Shown piece by piece: positions 21,114 through 32,331 of a DNA stretch of 64,000 nt. Source of the DNA: Ophiosphaerella korrae (Eukaryota > Ascomycota > Dothideomycetes > Pleosporales > Phaeosphaeriaceae); the NCBI GenBank assembly GCA_028456385.1, contig JALNQF010000120.1, forward strand, positions 1-64,000. Direction: 5' to 3'. The position numbers and the translations under genes were made by a program. The notes under the pieces are model-generated. The model was given only the letters and a program-made list of their open reading frames with translations, was not told the DNA's origin and did no database searches. The first letter of the stretch is position 1, and the number at the start of each line of letters is the position of its first letter.

Positions 21114-23531
21114 AGCACAAACTAACTTGTGTGCGTGGTGGCTTTCGCCTGCATGTGTATTATAAGGATCTCCAGACTGATACTATGAGCAGCTATGAAA
21201 GTTACCAGAACTATACCAATTGTTTGATTGTCCTACATCATGCTACTTGGCTCTTTAGATGGAAAATGACTGCGTCCGAGTAATCTTGCCACAGATTCAT
21301 GCCGCGATGCACCCCATCGATGCTTGAGGGGAAGGGGTTGGGCTTGCGTGCTCCAAATGTATCCCTCTCCGAGCTGAGAGAGCGAGCATATGCATGATCA
21401 ATGGTCCTATCCATTGTGAGTATCCCGTTCACGCATCTTCCCATGCCCTATATAGTCTTGTCATTGACAGAAAGTAGTAGATGTTAATTCAAGACTTTGC
21501 CTTTATTTGGTTGCTTTGCATTTTTCCGGTGCTTGTTCCTATCCTTGAGCTCTGGCCTGGTAACCTGCTCTTAGCGTACTGCGGCTATTTTGTGACTCGA
21601 AAGGATGTCAGGCAGTGAAACATTCTCAGTGCTATTTCAATACTCTTCGCTCAGTTTATTGTGACTATATCCAGGAATTTGAGAGAGCAGATGCTTTCAC
21701 ACGTATAATCTCCCCGAATATGTGCTAGGACGATAACTGCACTTTGCAATATACTCATAATAAATCTTTTTTGAAGCATTCTCTAATCAAATAAAAATTG
21801 CGCCACAGAATTCATTTTGCTTTTCTTTCCGTCCTTTTTATTGCCCATGCTCAATGCAATTTACTACTCTACGTCCTCGAGAGATTGTTTAGCTTTGAGC
21901 CTAGATGAACATAACACCATCACTTTGATACCCAAACTTAAAACTTCTTCTCGCACTATCAGCAGATAAATTACATGGCTATGAACTCAAAGTAAAGTGA
22001 TATTTATCCAAGATGTACTATTCATGGTTGCCGGTGGTTTTCGTTGTTCTATTCGACAGTCTAATCTAATTCATGCCGCTAGAGCGTTTCTATGAGTTAC
22101 TGCCAATGTTATCACTGACGGGATTATGACCAAGCGGTATGGCAATCTCGCGGTATGGATTTTCCCACTCTTCGGAGATGGATAACGTTCATACGTTCAT
22201 ACCCCGTTATAAGCCTGAATGCTTGAGCTTGAAGGACGTGTAGGGCTTAGGTGTAGGAGAGGTGATTATTGTTGAAGATTGCAACTACGGAGGTTCACGC
22301 CTGTAGGCGCCTAGGTGTCGAAACTTGTCTGTACTACGACTCTCGCCTGCTACAATTCTGACATGAACCGAATCTGCCAATTTTTCATTGCTGGTAGACG
22401 GCAGAGCGATGCTAAAAACATGAGTAGCGAATGAATGAGACGTTGTCCACCGTCCAGAAATCATGGGGTGATAAGTGCCTGAAGTGCAGGATAAGCCAAC
22501 AATGGTTATTTGTGTTGATGGGGCTTCGTCTGCCGCAAAGGCTTGCAGGGAAGCAAGGTATACGCTAGCGTACGGTAAGTAAGGAAAACGGGTAACGTTC
22601 TTAATTGTGTGTCTCGTACGTAGTTGAGATAGGTATTGTATATATATATAGGTTTCTGCGCAAAGGCCCTTAGGCCTGTGTGTCCTCCTACCCCTAATAC
22701 CGTGCGTGACAGCTCGTCCATCAGTTTGGGCTGGCGCGTACGGACAATTTGACTAGAAAGAAGATGATACTCACTTAAAGACTAAGTCTAATAGATACAA
22801 AGATATGAATGTGCTCGCACCTTCTATAGCAAGGGCGACCAAAGTATGGGACGGTCTGTAGCTGGACGCGAACAGATAGGCGACGATGTGCAAAAGCATA
22901 TTTCGGACTTGTAGCGTCTCGTGGTAATAGTGATCAGTATGAACCTTGGAAACACTGTATATGATAGAATACAATGTGCCCCGCTGAGGTGAGTACGTTG
23001 AGTCAATTTGATGTTTTATATAGCGATACTAAACTAATTTACTTGTATTTATATTGTCTGATTCATGGTAAAACCAAAACGAGTGAAAGAGAACTGCAGT
23101 GTAAGATAGAGCGACCATTTAAATTCTGCGTCTTACCTTGACCGCCGTGAGTTCAAATCCTTCTTGTAGTGGTTTTGGGTAACGCGTGCTGGGCTTCCTC
23201 AGGTCCTTGGGTCTAGCCACCCTAATTTTTTTTGCCATTACTGTCTCCTAGAAAAAAACTTGCGCATTGCTAGTGAAGGAAAGAGCCAAAAAAAAGGGGG
23301 GGTATAATCCTCTATATATTTATGTGAGCATACTGAGGGGTTGACAAAGTTTATGTCATGCAGACAACCGATTTTTTGTAGACTAGAAGCCTTTGTACAA
23401 GTACTATTGCAGGCTGAGGTAGAAACAATCAAGAGACAATCCAATTTCACTGACAATAGCATCGACCCCACGACTGAGCTATGCACACCATTACTGCAGC
23501 AAAACATTGATCCACCTCATCCATGCTTCTC
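21114..23531. other. 2.4-kb gene-poor region
   Basis: Between the mitochondrial protein gene and the 3' end of the apsB-like gene. All frames are short and lack family resemblance. A (TA)n stretch occurs near 22636-22650. A tRNA-like fragment at about 23093-23170 is discussed under findings. Nothing else is recognised. Confidence 0.55.
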
Positions 23532-26500
23532 TCAACGAACCCTTTGGCCCCCGCTCTTCCTTCCAGTCTGCCTCCTCATGCTATCCAGCTTCTGCTTAAG
23601 CTGATCATGTATCTTCATATTTTGTGCCCATCCTTCCCTTAATTTTTGCATGCGAATGACTGCAATGACAGCCAATGCAGCTGATTTGAGTTTCGGCCTG
23701 CGTTCGTGTATCGTGATGTCTGGTGTAATGCCCATTTGTGAAATGAGATTGAGGTCTTGTTGGTTACTAGTATGATGTTAGCATTATGGTTGTGAACAAG
23801 TGGGGCAAGGGTAAAGACATACCATTCACTGTAGACTTGGATTTGCATTAGGAAAAAGCGTTTTTGGTAACCGAGTGCCTCACGGAAGCCTTCGGCGCGG
23901 GAACATCTAGCACGTAGATACTGAATCTGCTTCGCCAGGCCATTGATCTCCTTGATATGACGCCTCGTAAGAGCTTCCGCTTGCTCGTCGAGGTCAATCG
24001 CGTCTTGATGTGCCTTGTTCTGCACTGCTTTTGAAGATGCTCGTAACAGGCGGAGTTGTGATTCTTTTTCACGCAGCAGCGAGTTTAAATCGCGGAGCTG
24101 TGTATCGAACGTACTTTTTTGATCATGCTGTGCGGCCTTGGCCTCACTTTGGAGCTTACGATGCTTGGAGTCTTTCTCTCGCATACGTGACTCGAGGTCG
24201 CGTATCTTACTTTCAAGTGCGACCTGCTCATGTTGTGCAACCCGTGTCTCTGTCTGGACAGCGGCGGTCTGGTCTTTTGTGTCGCGAATTAAAGACTCCA
24301 AAACCGAGATTTTGTTCTCAAGAGCAGTCTTCTCCTCATTTGTTTGATCGAACTCCTCGAGTTGAGCGTCGAGTTCATCCTCAATACCCTGCTTTTCCAG
24401 GCGAAGTTCCTCGAGAGCGTCAAGACGTTCCTCGGCTAACTGCCGTAGCAGTTCAACCTGGCCCTTCTGGATATTCAGATCGTCACGGAGATTCTCTAAT
24501 TCATCGTCCCGCTTACGAACGAGATCTTGCATAATGTCAAGCTGCGTACCAGGCTCATCGGCGTGGCTTCGCAAAGCATCAAGCTCCGCATCGCGTTCAT
24601 GAATTGTTCGTCGTGCTGTCTCTAGCTCACGTGTCCTGTCGTTCAAATCAGCCCTGAGTAACTTGAGCTCATTCAGTGCTGATTCCTGGGCCTCTATCTT
24701 CTTTTGGAGATTTGACATGCCGCGTTCGCGAGCTTGCAATGATGCCTGTATAGTTGACAAATTGCGTTCGAGAATATCTCTTTCCCGTGTGACCTTTTGA
24801 AGTGCCTCAATTTGTGTATCCTTGCCAGACATGGTAGAGCGTAGGATGCGCATCTCGTGTTCTATAGCGTCACGTTCTTGTTGAAGGGTGGCAGCCAGTC
24901 TATTATGGTCATTTTTCTCGTTTTGCAGAGTGCTAATCTGTTCGTCTTTATCAGATATCTTCGTCAGAAGTCTATCACGGTCATGCCTGAGACCGTCAAG
25001 ATCTCGTGCTAGACTTTCACGCTCTTGTGTGGCTTTGTTCAGGGCTTCGACCTGGGCACCCTTGCTTGTGAGTGTAGAACGAAGACCAACAATTTCTTGA
25101 GTGGCATCGTCACGCTCACGACGAAGCCTGTCTATGCCACTCAGGTCGCGGTCCTTCTGGTCAATGGTCTGTCGAAGCTGTTGCATTTTTTGTTCGTACG
25201 AGGCAACATCGTGCTGAAACTGGGTGATTTGATGCATAGCATCTTGCAATTGTTTGCGGTAGTCGTCCATTTGGTCAGCTTTGGCTTCCGCAGTATCGAC
25301 TCGGGATTGGAGAAGCTCGATTTCGACACCTTTTTCGCGCGTGATCTCAACTACTTTCTGACGAGCGTCGTTGGCAGATTGCTGCGCAAGCTGAACCTGA
25401 TTGTCGCCTTGGGACTCAGCAAGCTGCAGACGCTCTCGCATAGCATCTAGTTCTGCGTCCTGGCCATCTTGTATGGTTTGTATGCGACGTTGGAGTTCCT
25501 TGATGTTCGTGTCTTTTTCTTGTCCTAGTGTGCGAAGGCGTTCTTCAGCAAGGGACAGCTCGTGGCGTTTCTGACTGTCTATCTCTTCGAGCTGCTGTTC
25601 TAGCTCATAGATTTCTTGGTCCTTGACATCTGCAGCAGATTCAACTTGGGTTTGCAGCGCGTCAATCTCAGCATCCGTTTCGCGCTCCAGGCGGACTAGT
25701 TGCTCTTTAAGGTCGTCTATCTGTTCACTCTGCTCCGCTAGTCGGCTTTCCTTGTTCGAACCATCGGCGTCTTGAAAAGCTCTGAGTAAACGAAGTTCTT
25801 CTTCAATATTAGCAATCTTTTCGGCTTGTTCTTCAAGTAACCGTTCTTTCTCTTCAAGTTCGGACGACTGGGAGCCTTGTGCGTTCTCCAACTTCTTCTG
25901 GAGCTCCTCAATATGTTCCTCCTTCTCGTCCAGCATGTGCTCTTGTCGCCGAAGTTCTGATTCCGCTCTTTCCAACTTTGTGCTAACCTTCTCCAGCTCG
26001 TCTTCAGCGGTCCGAGCTTCTTCTAGCTTCTCTTCGAGGTGCCCAATTTCGATTGCGCGCTCCTCGGCCAGCCGTTGGAGCTCAGTCATCTCTTCACGCA
26101 TGCCCTCATCAGCATGTCGCCTCTTGACCTTTTCTGCGTATTCCCTCAATTGCTGCCTGTAGGTCTCCAGTTCCATCTCCGCGGCCTTAAGATCCTTCGA
26201 GTATTGTTTGATGTCGCGTGACATTGTGACCTTTTCGGATTTGAGGTTGATATTCTCCTCGAGCGCTTTGGTGTTGGACTCGGGGCCCATCTTTCGAAGG
26301 CCCTCCTCAAGGAAATGAATTTTGAGTTTGAGGCTGAAGTTCTCTTTGTCAATCTGTGCAAGACGCTGTGATTTAAATTAGATAACCGTGTCTAGGGCGA
26401 GACTAAATGCGTAGACAATGAACGAGTCCGTCATAATTGCGAGGCCACGTTGGCGTACTTACAGCTTCCTGCTCCCTCAATGTAACCACATTCCCATTTC

Positions 26501-26957
26501 CATTGTCTAGCCCACCTTCAGCTCTTCTTGATAGCGCCATAGGTGTGCTCATGGCGCTCGAGCTGGGGTCTGGTACTGGAGTGCGACCATCAATTGACTC
26601 GGCAAAGGAGCTCGATTGCACGTCGAAGGTACTAGCTTCAGGGAGCGGAGTGTTGCTCATATTGAACCCAGGCTTCAAAGCGGCTGGTGTGGTAATATTG
26701 CCATTTAGCAGGCCATTGACCTGTCGCGTGCGATTTGCAGTCGCGCTTTTCAACATGGGCGTGAATTCGTTTCTCGCGTTTGTATTGCGCATAGTCGCTA
26801 GAGGATTCCGAGGTGTTCGGGCACCACCCATTTGTTTGAATAGATTGTCGCGGCCAGTCGGTTCCCGAAATGAGTCTTCTACAGTAAAGGATAAGTCGGT
26901 TTGGTAACGCGTCATGTCACCGGCTTCGGTCTGCGGGGTGCCCGGAACGTAAGCCAT
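23532..26957 (-). CDS. apsB: Spindle-pole-body/MTOC coiled-coil protein, ApsB/Mto1 type (1090 aa)
   Basis: Three exons, 26957-26463, 26365-23823 and 23766-23532, with introns of 97 and 56 bp. The disordered N-terminus (exon 1) leads directly across the first splice into Ala-Arg-Leu-Ala-Gln-Ile-Asp-Lys-Glu-Asn-Phe-Ser-Leu-Lys-Leu-Lys. This is the centrosomin motif 1 that recruits gamma-tubulin complexes in Mto1, Pcp1, ApsB and metazoan centrosomin. About residues 165-990 form an almost unbroken coiled coil rich in Glu, Gln, Leu and Arg. The C-terminus (Val-Tyr-Ser-Glu-Trp then a basic tail) matches the shape of the localisation region of the family. Exon 3 is required to restore it. In Aspergillus nidulans ApsB sits at spindle poles and septal microtubule-organising centres. 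Divergent from the ECD gene, 322 bp away. Confidence 0.9.
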
Positions 26958-27279
26958 GGTATCGTATATCCTCTGTTAATAAATAAGCGAGGGAAGGATG
27001 CGGCTGTTAAATGTGCACACCTCGGTGACGCGAGGTGGCGGTGTTCTGCCGTGTCCGGGTGGGCTGCTGGTAGACTTGAGCAGCTGTTGTCTCTTTAGTG
27101 TTTGGAAAGTAAACAGACGGAAGATCACAGTGCATGGACCACTCTGCCCCATTTCTGGAGCTAGACCTAAAGGAGCGGATGAGAAAACGTCCGCTCCAGC
27201 CAGTCACGTAACGAGTTCGCCGCGCATTTCTTCCACATACACACAACTCCGCGCCGGCATATGTGCACAGATGCTCACC
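26958..27279. promoter_or_regulatory. Shared divergent promoter region, apsB-like and ECD genes
   Basis: Only 322 bp separate the two divergent start codons, so regulatory sequence is shared. A CAGTCACGTAAC element lies at about 27200-27211. A role for it is not demonstrated. Confidence 0.6.
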
Positions 27280-29271
27280 ATGGAAACGCCTCAGGATAAT
27301 CTGAAATGGTTCGGCGAAGGATTTGACGGCTTTCCCAAGAAGCTCCCTGATGACGTGGTCGAGTATATCGTCTACATCATTGATACCAAACTCTCCCATA
27401 TTCAAACGAGGGAGCGACTTCAGGCTTTTCAACGCGCCCTGCACCAGCTCGAGAAAAAGTTTTTGAAAGAATATATCTGGCAACGCGAATCTCTTAACCT
27501 TGATCTTGCCCGTGAGGAAGGGCGTTGGCTGCTGAGAGGGCAAACGAATTATGGAGATAGTGTGGCGGACGAGTGGCTTATTGTCTGGCTCTTGAGACAG
27601 TTGAGTAAAGAGTTTGGGGACGCCTGGATACGCATATACGACTCCGATGGTGAATTCCTACTTATAGAGGCCGCAAATGCATTGCCAAAGTGGCTTAATC
27701 CTGAAGTGGCGGAGAACAGGGTGTGGATCAATAACCACCGCCTCCTTCTGATTCCTTTGAGCAAATCGGAGGTCGATCCAGCGCCCTTGAGTCTTAAAGA
27801 AGCGCTTACAATATTCGAAACTGCACCAGCTCAACCGCAGCATTACGTAAAGGTTGAGAAGGAAGCCTTTTATCGTTTAAACAGCTACCCGAAGGCGATA
27901 GCGGAGAACCAACATCACGCCACACTTCCTTTACCACGCAAGGTCGCAAACATTCTACACATCAATCCATCTTATATTTCCCCCGTAGTCGAAGCTTTCT
28001 ACCTTCGCGACCCGGTCTCCGTCCGCCTCTTACAGCCCAATAAGTCCAAGATACCACTCATCTTCAATCCAGAAGACTTCGTAGAAATAAGCGTGCGCTT
28101 CACTAAGGTTCTATACGCACAACTTCTCGGGCAACAGTGGAACCCACCACCGCCATGGAACTCAGCTCTAGATGATCTCATTGCGGCCGGTTACGCAACA
28201 GAAAAGGCAGAGGTGGGCGTGAAGATCGCTGCCGGCATGCAGATGATGCAATCACACTCCCTTTTCGCGTCGAACAAGGCTGTCCGAGAGGTAGCACTCT
28301 TGCTTGAAGATTTAGAGAGTGGAGATGACTCACTCCCAACCAATGCAGAGATTGCGGCATGGCCAAAACGTGAGGACGATGAAAAATGGCTGGACATTGA
28401 CTTTACAGAGTTTGAGAAAGAACTCGCAGGGAAGGGAGCTAAGGATGGTAAAGGCTTTGGGGACAGAGGCGCACAGGATACATTAAAAAAGATGGTCGAG
28501 CGCTTTAATACTTTCCTGGCTGATGATGAGGCAGACCACAAGGGAGCCACAGAATTTGATCCCATGGATGCCAATAATGACTCTGATGCAGAGGAGAGAA
28601 CTTGGGACGATCCTGAAACAGACGATTCCGATAAAAATGCACATCTCAAAGGGCAGGACACCCAGAAAAGAAACTCCGTAACAGAAAATTATCGTAAAGG
28701 CAAATCCGTATCCCGTGCGCAGGCAGGAGGGAGCTTGGAATCAGACGATGATAGCGAAGATGGGGAAGCAAATGCAGAATATGCAGAATACGAAGCCGCA
28801 TACGCGAAATTTATGACTCTTTCCGCCGCGGAAAAGGCGCTGCTTACCGAAGAAGCCCGCGAACTTGCTCTCGCGCAAGACGCCGCGAAAGAGGAAGATG
28901 AGGAGATCGGGAAGCTCACAGAAGCAATGGAGGCCGAGCTCTTTGGCCATGGCGCCTTGAATCTGAATTTGGGGGAACAAAAAGTCCGTGGTAAAGGTAA
29001 AGATATAGTTGACCTCGAGCAAATTCATGAGGATGGAGAAGATGATAGTACAGCAGAAACTGAGGGTGGGGATGATTTATTGGACGAGGATTACAATTTA
29101 GCTGATAATATGCTCAAAGCGTTCAGGGGTCAGGGGGGTATGGCTGGTCCAGCAGGAAACATGATGAAGCTTATGGGTGTGCAATTTCCTAGGGACGCAG
29201 ATGATGAGATTGGTGTCGAGCAGTCTAGGAGCAGAAAGAGTAAGGGAAAGGGAAAAGAGGTTGATACGTGA
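27280..29271 (+). CDS. ECD/SGT1-family protein (ecdysoneless homologue), 663 aa
   Basis: Intronless coding region from the ATG at 27280 (context CACCATGG). Another in-frame ATG lies nine bases upstream at 27271 and would add three residues. The N-terminal part carries the family blocks in order: Tyr-Ile-Val-Tyr-Ile-Ile, then Asp-Glu-Trp-Leu-Ile-Val-Trp-Leu-Leu-Arg, and Phe-Leu-Leu-Ile-Glu-Ala-Ala-Asn-Ala-Leu-Pro-Lys-Trp-Leu-Asn-Pro near residue 135. These are the hallmarks of ecdysoneless/SGT1 (distinct from the Hsp90 co-chaperone of the same name). Animal ECD acts in pre-mRNA splicing and the cell cycle; yeast-like relatives were proposed as transcriptional co-regulators. The C-terminal half is acidic and disordered with Asp/Glu runs and ends in a short Lys-rich stretch. 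Confidence 0.92.
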   Translation: METPQDNLKWFGEGFDGFPKKLPDDVVEYIVYIIDTKLSHIQTRERLQAFQRALHQLEKKFLKEYIWQRESLNLDLAREEGRWLLRGQTNYGDSVADEWLIVWLLRQLSKEFGDAWIRIYDSDGEFLLIEAANALPKWLNPEVAENRVWINNHRLLLIPLSKSEVDPAPLSLKEALTIFETAPAQPQHYVKVEKEAFYRLNSYPKAIAENQHHATLPLPRKVANILHINPSYISPVVEAFYLRDPVSVRLLQPNKSKIPLIFNPEDFVEISVRFTKVLYAQLLGQQWNPPPPWNSALDDLIAAGYATEKAEVGVKIAAGMQMMQSHSLFASNKAVREVALLLEDLESGDDSLPTNAEIAAWPKREDDEKWLDIDFTEFEKELAGKGAKDGKGFGDRGAQDTLKKMVERFNTFLADDEADHKGATEFDPMDANNDSDAEERTWDDPETDDSDKNAHLKGQDTQKRNSVTENYRKGKSVSRAQAGGSLESDDDSEDGEANAEYAEYEAAYAKFMTLSAAEKALLTEEARELALAQDAAKEEDEEIGKLTEAMEAELFGHGALNLNLGEQKVRGKGKDIVDLEQIHEDGEDDSTAETEGGDDLLDEDYNLADNMLKAFRGQGGMAGPAGNMMKLMGVQFPRDADDEIGVEQSRSRKSKGKGKEVDT

Positions 29272-29758
29272 TTGTCTGAACATATCCTATCTACTACTAA
29301 GCAACCATCTCTTACATATCGAGCACACAGCTCAATATATAGAGCAACCCCGAAATGCAAAGAATGTGCAATGGGGTTGCAATGACTATCGGATTTTGTT
29401 AAAAATGGGTTGAATTTCAGTATAATACGTACTGCCCTGCCTAGGTACTCTATAACCGTCTTTCAATTGTAAGCTTGTAGACCCTACATTCTATCTGTAG
29501 TGGATTTAAATCGCAATGATTACATAGTAAACTCAGTCGAGAAGGCTATATTAGTATTCCTGTCTCATCTCAAAGGCGGGAAGGAAGAAGCGGAGGAGGG
29601 TACAGATGAGAGAGGAGAGGTGAATGAGTGCAACAGCAAACGGCCACTGCCTACACATAAAAGTAAAATACAACGCTTGAAAACTTTTTCTTTCAATCCA
29701 CTCAACTATATCATCACGAACAACATTCGCGCTTCTGTTGGCACACGCTTCCGTCAAT
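29272..29758. other. Intergenic, no gene seen
   Basis: 3' flank of the ECD gene and leader of the following gene. Nothing recognisable. Confidence 0.6.
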
Positions 29759-30937
29759 ATGAGCAACACACGCTTGCCTGAACCGCCGACGGCTACGCAT
29801 CCTACGCGAATCAACGCGGAATCGAGCCAGTCTATCTTTGATATGCTTATGGCTGAACAAGGAGCCATAAAGAAGGCGATGACGCGTTGGGAACAAGATA
29901 TTGCCCCGTTTCCAAACAAGTCTGCCCTCGCTAGCATGCTCATCGGCGCCCTGAAGGCCCAATTTGACGAGGGATGTAAAACCGAAGAGAAGGAAGAGTC
30001 GCATTGGGCGAACCCATGCAAAGAACTATCGGCGGAGCAAGAGATTATAAGGAAGACGATGATGCGCTGGGAACAAGATATTGTCCCGTTTTCAGCCAAG
30101 CTTTCTCTCGCTAGCATGCTCGTCAGCGCCCTGAAGCTCCAGCAAGTTGACGAGGGAGGCAAAACCGAAAAGAAGAAATACTCGGGTTGGGCCGAACCAT
30201 TCAAGAAACTATCAACAGAACATGCGGATTGTATGATTGAAGTAGTTCGAGCGAGGTTTTCCGGATTATGCGAAGCGGAACAGGCCTTGATGACCAGGAT
30301 CGTGCTACCATGCAGGTGTCTTCCACCGGTTTTCGACCTGGACAATTTTTTTGAGATTCTGATGATGTTTTTGAGAGTATATCATCACGACAATCAGTGC
30401 TCGATAGATGAGGAGGAAGAGGCAACCTTGCACGACGCCGAACGAGAAGCCGCCGAACAGGAAGCCGCAGAGAAGAGGGTAGCAGAGAAGAGCGCAGAGA
30501 AGAAGAAGGCCGCAGAGGAGGAGGCAGAGAAGAAGGCTGCAGAAGGGAGGGCAAATAAAAAGAACACACAGGAACCGAACGACGAAGTGCAAATCAGAGG
30601 CGAGATCAGGCGATCGTGTCGAACTGCCGAGTTCCAGAAAAGGCAAGAGGAGAAGCAGGAGAAATTGAAGGCAAAATTCACTGCGGACAAAATGAAGGAA
30701 GAGGCTGAGGATAGAGCTGCGGATGCGAGGGATGCGGGGGCCCGCAGGCATCGTCCCAAAAGTATGTACTCTTCGTTATGCATAAAAAAACATTTACTAA
30801 TTCTCAACTCAGATATGGCCGCCCGTTTTGAGGTAGCATGTGCAGAAGCGCATTCAACAAACACACCTCTGCCGTCCATGGCCTCCATCTTCGGTCTACC
30901 ATCAGACGAAGAGAGCGGTCCCAGCAGGCGTACCTGA
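29759..30937 (+). CDS. Unknown protein with tandem internal duplication (375 aa)
   Basis: Two exons, 29759-30761 and 30813-30937, joined by a 51-bp intron (GTATGT donor, TTTACTAAT branch). The intron is a multiple of three and free of stops, so its retention would simply insert 17 residues. The frame continues upstream of 29759 only to a TTG, so the ATG there is chosen. Residues about 32-91 and 92-152 are two copies of a roughly 60-residue unit sharing Arg-Trp-Glu-Gln-Asp-Ile and Leu-Ala-Ser-Met-Leu. The middle (about 225-330) is a highly charged Glu/Lys/Ala helix, and the end is basic then acidic. I recognise no family. It is probably lineage-specific; whether it is translated is supported by the duplication and a clean intron only. 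Confidence 0.6.
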   Translation: MSNTRLPEPPTATHPTRINAESSQSIFDMLMAEQGAIKKAMTRWEQDIAPFPNKSALASMLIGALKAQFDEGCKTEEKEESHWANPCKELSAEQEIIRKTMMRWEQDIVPFSAKLSLASMLVSALKLQQVDEGGKTEKKKYSGWAEPFKKLSTEHADCMIEVVRARFSGLCEAEQALMTRIVLPCRCLPPVFDLDNFFEILMMFLRVYHHDNQCSIDEEEEATLHDAEREAAEQEAAEKRVAEKSAEKKKAAEEEAEKKAAEGRANKKNTQEPNDEVQIRGEIRRSCRTAEFQKRQEEKQEKLKAKFTADKMKEEAEDRAADARDAGARRHRPKSMYSSLCIKKHLLILNSDMAARFEVACAEAHSTNTPLPSMASIFGLPSDEESGPSRRT

Positions 30938-31493
30938 ATGTTTGGTCGCATCGATGATAGGATCGAGAGAGGATTGAGGGGGGAACATTGGGCAATTGAT
31001 AATGATCTAATATAATAACTAATGATGCTCATAGTCAACTTCTCTGCCTCATGTTTCATCCAGCTAAAATACTTTACATTTTTCAGGGTTGACCTGAATC
31101 CTTTCACAGCACCCAAAACTGCTGGCACAGTGATGTTTGGAGGCTTCAATGTACTTTCGAGGCATGGCAGGAACCATTAAATACTATTGAAAGCACCATG
31201 CTGAACTGTGATATGTAGCTTTGCCTTGGAAACGCACACTGAGTGAAACTTAACCAATTTGATATAAGCTGGAAGCACAAACCGCTGTAAATAGAACTAC
31301 CAGTGATCTGGCCTATCGGCTATTCCTATATCGGCTGGTCGGTACGCCCATCTCAATCCCTCTGACTAGGAAATATCTGCAATGTTGTTGTAGTGGCAAG
31401 ATATGATTTTAAATAGGACTCTAACGTCTCGGGCATTGTGAAACGAGACTCTAATTATTTAGTGCATCCTTCTTTGAGTATAGAATTGCCATC
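30938..31493. other. Intergenic, no gene seen
   Basis: AT-rich sequence without supported genes. A minus-strand frame overlapping the 3' half of the preceding gene is its antisense shadow. Confidence 0.55.
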
Positions 31494-31997
31494 CTAGGTC
31501 TTTTGTGCATTCAATTTTGGTGCCGCTGCACATATGGCATCGGAGGGTTTCTTCGTTCCTATCTTGCCTCTCAGTGGACTGGAAAAGTGGGATGTTGACC
31601 ACTTGAGATGTAGAAGCCAGAGGATCCTTCCCCGAAGTAGCTGCAAGGGTTGCTAGAGTAATGAAAGATTCTTAGTTAAATTATGTACCAGGGGCTTGCT
31701 CATTTCTATGTACTTTGGTTTGTAAAAGGCACCACATACCTCGAATTTTCGGTTACACATTAAAAACGTAAATGTATAGCATAGAGCGGGGAGCAAGTGT
31801 CCACAATAATGAAAAGTATCCATCCATATACGCAAGGCGGAGTTAGTTCCGCCGCGCCCTCCTCCCATCCCCAGGGCCCATGCCACTAACGTCACACAGC
31901 ATAACAACAAAGCCAATCTTAAATAGCAACTAGCTGCAACTGGATTCGTCGTTGATGTGGTGCTACTCGACATTTTCGAGTCGCCTTCCCGGGCCAT
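31494..31997 (-). CDS. Possible small membrane protein (138 aa, two exons)
   Basis: A candidate gene read from 31997-31740 and 31652-31494 with an 87-bp intron (GTATGT donor, TTAACTAAG branch, CTCTAG acceptor, phase 0). Residues about 24-45 form one strongly hydrophobic helix and about 60-80 a second. The spliced C-terminus is basic with no family resemblance. It is divergent from the P450 gene at 32332. The intron signals are good, but the coding evidence is weak, and this could be a fragment or chance frame. Confidence 0.3.
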
Positions 31998-32331
31998 GAG
32001 AGTGGGAACACAGGCATGGATAATCCACTTAGCTTCCTCTCCAAACCTTCGGCACTCGATTTTTCCGAGGTAATAGAGACGGGCCTTTCACGGGCCAAGA
32101 CGAGACTAGTCTCTCCTCGATAGATTTTGAACTAAGTTTATACCAATTAAACTCATTGTATGTTCAATAGCCAAGGGGTAGGCACTTGCTGGTGGAGTAT
32201 CGTCGGCTCGATTAGCTTCGCTTGACTAACAGGCAACAGCTGCAGTGCAACTATATAATCCCTTTATCACTATCCGTAGGTATAACAATATTTCTATCCG
32301 CATACCTTGCTATATACTTTAAAGCGGGGAT
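31998..32331. promoter_or_regulatory. Region upstream of the P450 gene
   Basis: The 334 bp before the P450 start contain TATAATCC and TATATACTTTAA stretches close to the ATG that may serve as TATA-like elements. Assigned by position only. Confidence 0.4.

Noticed and set aside
23093..23170. Candidate tRNA gene
   Set aside because: B-box-like sequence and acceptor pairing exist, but the D arm and T stem do not pair, so it is not listed as a tRNA.
24010..24534. Plus-strand frame of 174 codons inside the apsB-like gene
   Set aside because: Antisense shadow of a long coiled-coil exon.
30394..31149. Minus-strand frame of 251 codons rich in Ser/Ala/Phe
   Set aside because: Antisense of the Glu/Lys/Ala-rich segment of the duplicated-motif gene, which produces Ser/Phe/Leu runs on the other strand.
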